Assembly (NCBI GenBank): GCA_903813345.2
Contig: CAIIXF020000003.1
Coordinates: 14,148,931-14,212,930 of the forward strand
Origin: Owenia fusiformis
Taxonomy: Eukaryota; Annelida; Polychaeta; Sabellida; Oweniidae
Direction: 5' to 3'
Length of the DNA: 64,000 nt
Positions 60,730 through 64,000 of this stretch are shown here, piece after piece. Each line of letters begins with the position of its first letter. The first letter of the stretch is position 1. The translations under genes were made by a program, and so were the position numbers. The notes under the pieces were generated by a model. It had not been told where the DNA came from. It saw only the letters and a program-made list of their open reading frames with translations, and searched no databases.

Positions 60730-61215
60730 GACGAATCGGGGTAAATGTGACCTAGGTATCAACTATTTCAGCTACTTCTAACAGACTCTTCTTCAATTCT
60801 TCAATAAAACAATACAAGTAATTTGTTAGATATCAATATCAAAATAATTGCAATATTGTTCTATTTCCTCAATAACGTATAATATACACTCAATTATGAT
60901 TAACTTCAGCTGAATTGATTCCTCGCTTCATTGAATGTTTTACATGCACACACATTTGCTTTGTATTCACATGTGTTTGACTGTGGACTTCCTCGGTTCA
61001 TTATAGTCCATCTTCGGCCCAAGGATATTTTTCTTTCACCAGTTTGTTGAAGGGTGGTTTTGCGCATTCGAAGATGACATTTTTATTTTCTCATGAAGAA
61101 ACTCTCAAAGAGCAAACTACACCCTGACCAAAAGTGCCAGAGTATTTCCACCTCATTTTTGTAAAAAAAATCATTGCAAATATAACATTAAAATCATGTC
61201 TTGTATGTGTTTCAG
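60730..61215. other. Last part of intron 1, including the exon 2 acceptor
   Basis: A pyrimidine-biased tgtatgtgtttcag ends at 61215. An upstream in-frame ATG at 61134 keeps the reading frame open into exon 2, but it is intronic under the phase-consistent model. Confidence 0.5.
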
Positions 61216-61405
61216 GGTACGAAATAATTCGTAGAGACCAGACATCCGCTTATGACAAGAGAAACGTCAGCCATATAAAATCAGTATACGAAGATGGAAC
61301 TTGGAGCAAGCCATACTTTGACTGTGGAGGGGGTAATATTTGGATGATAACATACACACTGCCTTTCTTCGGATATGATCCAGATAATGGAACGTACCAT
61401 TTCAA
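61216..61405 (+). CDS. Exon 2 of the GPR158/Smog-like receptor (Cache domain core)
   Basis: Begins after tttcag and supplies two bases of Gly209, then residues 210-271 and two bases of the next codon. Visible motifs are YEIIRRDQTSAYDKR, a sequon NVS (225-227), DGTWSKPYFDCGGGNIW and MITYTLPFFGYDPDNGTY, with Cys245 and a second sequon NGT (266-268). The tryptophan-proline-aspartate-cysteine-glycine run and following beta strand are the most conserved part of the extracellular Cache domain in GPR158-related receptors. The exon ends at aa|gtaagtg (strong donor, phase 2), so reading on without splicing gives an immediate stop. The next exon, expected to complete the Cache domain before a Cys-rich stalk and seven helices, is not in the window. 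Confidence 0.82.
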
Positions 61406-61424
61406 GTAAGTGATCGATTTAATT

Positions 61425-62168
61425 ATCCCAACGAACGAAGTTCGGTAGGGATATAGTGAAGCCCTCCGTCCGTCCGTCCGTCCGTCTGTCTGTCCGTCAG
61501 TCCGTCCGTCTGTCCGGAAGATAACTCAAATACTAGTGGACGGATTTTCTTCATATTTAGTGGAAAGATGTATATTGGTGAATAGTTTTACGCAAATTTT
61601 TTTTTCAAGATGGCCGCCGCTTTAAAAATGACGGGACTTTTTCGCAAAAATCATAAATTTTTCATTCTGAACCAAAGTAATTAATATTATTGTTTGAAAT
61701 TTTGGTAGTATATTCACAACATTTATCTATTTCACAAATATTCTGTGTTTTTCATCCTGACCCCCAGGGGCCGTGTATGGGGGGACAGGAAAACAAAAAT
61801 TTTCGCTAATTTTTAGATCTTTCTAAAGTATAGCTTTATTATACTCAAATGAAAGGCAATTAAGAGTAGATTGCAAATATTGTATCTTTTTTCTGATTCG
61901 AGCCTCGTAAAATTCAAAATGGCCGTCTAATGTATGATTTCGCAATAATTTTTCGATCCCTTCAAAGTATGGCTATATTATACTCAAATTGAAGGAATTT
62001 TGGAGTAGATCACAATTATGGTATTATTTTTCAGATTTGTATCTCAGAAAATTCAAAATGGCTGCTTTGCAGGAATTCGCAATTCTAAAATCTAATGTTT
62101 TCAATTTTAACCAAAGTAATGAGTATAATTGATTGGAATTCGCTAATTGATATTTTGTTCGTTGGGAT
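61425..62168. mobile_element. 744 bp TIR element with a GTCC microsatellite, 20 bp inside intron 2
   Basis: ATCCCAACGAACGA at the left faces TTGTTCGTTGGGAT at the right, about 13 of 14 bases. Near the left end is ccgtccgtccgtccgtctgt and further units (61464-61515). The middle has two diverged copies of a block with caaagtatggctatattata, ctcaaattgaagg and attcaaaatggc (61817-61926 and 61955-62063). No transposase. A perfect ctccgcggag palindrome follows at about 62174. Confidence 0.75.
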
Positions 62169-62174
62169 TTGCTA

Positions 62175-62990
62175 CTCCGCGGAGTTGCCGTTATCTTTTT
62201 TAATGTGAAAGTTGAAAATCGATTTCTCACAGGCTCTGGAAAAAGTTGTACGTGTATGATTTTGATGGATATATGAAAATACCCGGCTGGACCTTAACAG
62301 GGTTTAGCACATAATCTAAAAGATGGCGTTAACTAGCTTATTGAGAGAGTGTAGAAACACGTGTTTATCATACTCTGTATTACGTATATGTTTGGCCCCT
62401 CTCCTTCCACCATGCTTTTCAATTTGTATTTCAAATCAAATTGTATGATGCAGATGATCATAAAAGTGCACGAGATTCTAACAATTACGTTTTCTCGAGA
62501 AACTTTATTGTTGGCTGTACACATCATCGCATTTGTACGTGAACTTTTACAATGACAAATGTGTTTTTAGTTCTGTTACATTGCCTACGCTGTATGTAAA
62601 GCAGCATCACTTCCCGTTACAACTTCTACAGCGTAGGATCATATCCCACTTACGTAAAAATCCGTAAATCCAACTAGAAATCTACCTGTTCGATTAGTAG
62701 AGTATCCAAACTTGATGCTACCACAAAATGTAACGTTGACATAATAACTAGAATATTCAGTGGTTTACTTTTCAAAATTGCAGAAAAATCCCAAGTGCCC
62801 CCTGACCTTAAAACGCCAACTACGAAAATACGAAAAACCGTTGGCATTGACTGATCATTGGGATAAACATTGACACCAGGTTACCGACTCTGAGTGAGTC
62901 TCCAATGGTCATGGCAGCCCCCGAGGGCTTTAAAACGCTAAATAAAACATTTGACCTTGAGACGACCTTGCCCAATACGGCCGTTACGGC
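62175..62990. other. Intronic sequence; small inverted repeat
   Basis: cctacgctgta (about 62583) faces tacagcgtagg (about 62625). A 64-codon frame on each strand at 62.33-62.56 kb has no recognised family. Confidence 0.4.
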
Positions 62991-62996
62991 CGTAAC

Positions 62997-63295
62997 CTTC
63001 GCATCAATGGCGGACGGAAATTGTCGATTTCGATATTTTTAGTTTTCATCGAATTAAACTATTTTATAGTTGACGTTATACTTTGATATTTGAACTAAAC
63101 AAGGTTTAAGCTCTGGAGTATAATAATTTGTTCATACAGTGCGTGAGCGCTATAGTTGAACGATTTCTTCCATCGCTTAAGGGAACTAGTTTCCATGTCA
63201 TAGAAGCCCGATTTGTCAACTATAAAGTAATTCAATTCGAAGAACATTAAAAATATCGAAATCGACAATTATCGTCCGCCATCTTTGATGCGAAG
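62997..63295. mobile_element. Foldback/MITE element with about 78 bp TIRs
   Basis: cttcgcatcaatggcggacg, gaaattgtcgatttcgatat and the following ttttatagttga (62997-63073) are inverse to 63216-63295, which ends gccatctttgatgcgaag. Identity is high over nearly 80 bp with a few small indels. No reading frame inside. It is preceded by an acggccgttacggccgtaac local palindrome. Confidence 0.85.
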
Positions 63296-63299
63296 TGGA

Positions 63300-63690
63300 G
63301 TGACCAGTGAAGGATCACAATGTTGTACTGACAGCAAGCCAGACGGATTATATTTCACAGTTAAGACAGGAAATCGCAACGTGAGCAGAATTTCAATTAA
63401 ATTCGAATCCAGTGTCCTCGAATGTTTCACCGATCAATCACATTGATGTTTATATATCGAACGCAGGTTGTGATTTAATTACATTCCGATGGCGATTTTG
63501 CGTTCTAACACGTAAAAGATATCTCATTAATATCATAAATAGCGGATAATCAGGTTCAATTACAGGATGTATGCTTTAATCTGGGTTAGTTTTTTTAGCT
63601 GAACTGGAAGCTTATCAAGGTGGCTCTTTTGGATATCATTCGTCAGACTTTGCCTCTTAAAAGAAAGCTTCGTCTACAACGTTACTTCAA
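63300..63690. other. Intronic sequence with no firm feature
   Basis: Contains cctcttaaaagaaagcttcg at about 63652, shared with 46488-46510; nothing else recognised. Confidence 0.4.
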
Positions 63691-63696
63691 AACAAA

Positions 63697-63786
63697 CCCT
63701 TGTTATTTATACACAGTCAGGGTCAGTAAGGGCCGTGAGGAAAGGTGACCATAATCCCCAGGGGACCATAATTTCTTTTACACCGG
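63697..63786 (+). repeat. Direct repeat copy 2 (family D)
   Basis: tatacacagtcagggtcagt, gtgaccataatccccagggg and accataatttcttttacacc parallel 60636-60727 in the same orientation, about 3.06 kb apart. Confidence 0.75.
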
Positions 63787-64000
63787 CATAGAGCAGGTCG
63801 GGCAATTGCCTTATCAAAATCTCACATAAATATATTAATATTTTTAACTTGAACTGTGAAAATTATGTCTTATTGTAGTGAAGGTCGTGCAATTACATGT
63901 ACCTCATCAGAATCTAACATAAATACATAGAGACGTATTTTCAACTAGAAATGTGAAAATAAGGTCTAGCTATCGTAAACCTCATTTGACCTAAATGCCA

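Larger units (their letters stand above)
4456..61215 (+). other. Intron 1 of the receptor gene (56,760 bp)
   Basis: Bounded by gtaagtgtgt at the donor and a tgtatgtgtttcag acceptor. The flanking exons agree in phase (1 then 2), rebuilding a glycine codon, and they continue one domain. I saw no convincing extra exon with matching phase inside. The intron is filled with the tandem arrays and transposon relics listed separately. A skipped or alternative small exon cannot be excluded without RNA evidence. Confidence 0.7.
61406..64000 (+). other. Intron 2 of the receptor gene (5' part)
   Basis: Starts gtaagtgatc directly after exon 2. I looked for a continuation of the Cache domain on the plus strand and did not find one. 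The intron runs past the window edge and contains the TIR elements listed separately. Confidence 0.65.

Noticed and set aside
61134-61215. Upstream in-frame ATG at 61134 as an alternative start
   Set aside because: The 27 codons before exon 2 include a typical polypyrimidine-cag acceptor and have no signal peptide; the phase-matched splice from exon 1 is the better model.
4456-61215. Recursive splice sites in the giant intron
   Set aside because: I looked for pyrimidine tract plus CAG|GTAAGT and found only partial matches. Nascent-RNA sawtooth data would be needed to say more.
62231-62310. Possible third receptor exon after ctcacag at 62231
   Set aside because: It is in phase and open for about 26 codons (LWKKLYVYDFDGYMKI...). 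However, it does not resemble the expected end of a Cache domain, meets a stop, and has no donor before it.

Overview
The window looks like an AT-rich, repeat-dense invertebrate animal genome, probably a marine deuterostome or lophotrochozoan. This rests on one vertebrate-style split receptor gene with canonical GT-AG splice signals, minisatellites, short terminal-inverted-repeat (TIR) elements and decayed Tc1/mariner DNA. I cannot name the species. There is no bacterial gene organisation, no CRISPR array and no convincing rRNA or tRNA gene.

The only well-supported gene is on the plus strand. Exon 1 (coding 3831-4455) begins with a signal peptide, followed by an acidic Ser/Thr linker and the first part of a Cache-type extracellular domain. 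Exon 2 (61216-61405) carries the rest of the Cache core (WSKPYFDCGGGNIWMITY... and a PFFGY motif). The two exons join in phase (1 nt + 2 nt rebuild Gly209) across an intron of 56,760 bp. The product resembles the N-terminus of GPR158/GPR179/Smog-type orphan class C receptors. The seven-transmembrane part would lie beyond base 64,000.

Nearly everything else is intron or 5' flank. Within the intron I see tandem arrays: about 60/120 bp units at 8.9-9.7 kb, about 105 bp at 19.7-20.2 kb, 48 bp at 22.2-23.0 kb, 196 bp at 33.6-34.3 kb, 158 bp at 54.7-55.2 kb, and 63 bp at 56.6-58.05 kb. TIR or foldback elements lie at 13.6, 14.8, 16.9-18.7 (nested), 27.4, 28.2, 34.4, 34.8, 44.7, 61.4 and 63.0 kb. 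There is a multiply frameshifted IS630-Tc1-mariner transposase relic with TIRs and a TA target site (35.4-36.2 kb), and two likely LINE 3' tails facing opposite ways (32.6 and 54.6 kb). A G/C-homopolymer repeat cluster occupies 46.6-48.3 kb; one unit recurs inverted at bases 1-265. A pyrimidine tract lies at 42.36-42.6 kb.

The open reading frames inside arrays are explained by repeat periods divisible by three. No new multi-gene system is visible. The most interesting points are the giant intron in a receptor ectodomain, the nested foldback element, the two-frame-open 63 bp array, and a TIR element inserted about 20 bp from a splice donor.
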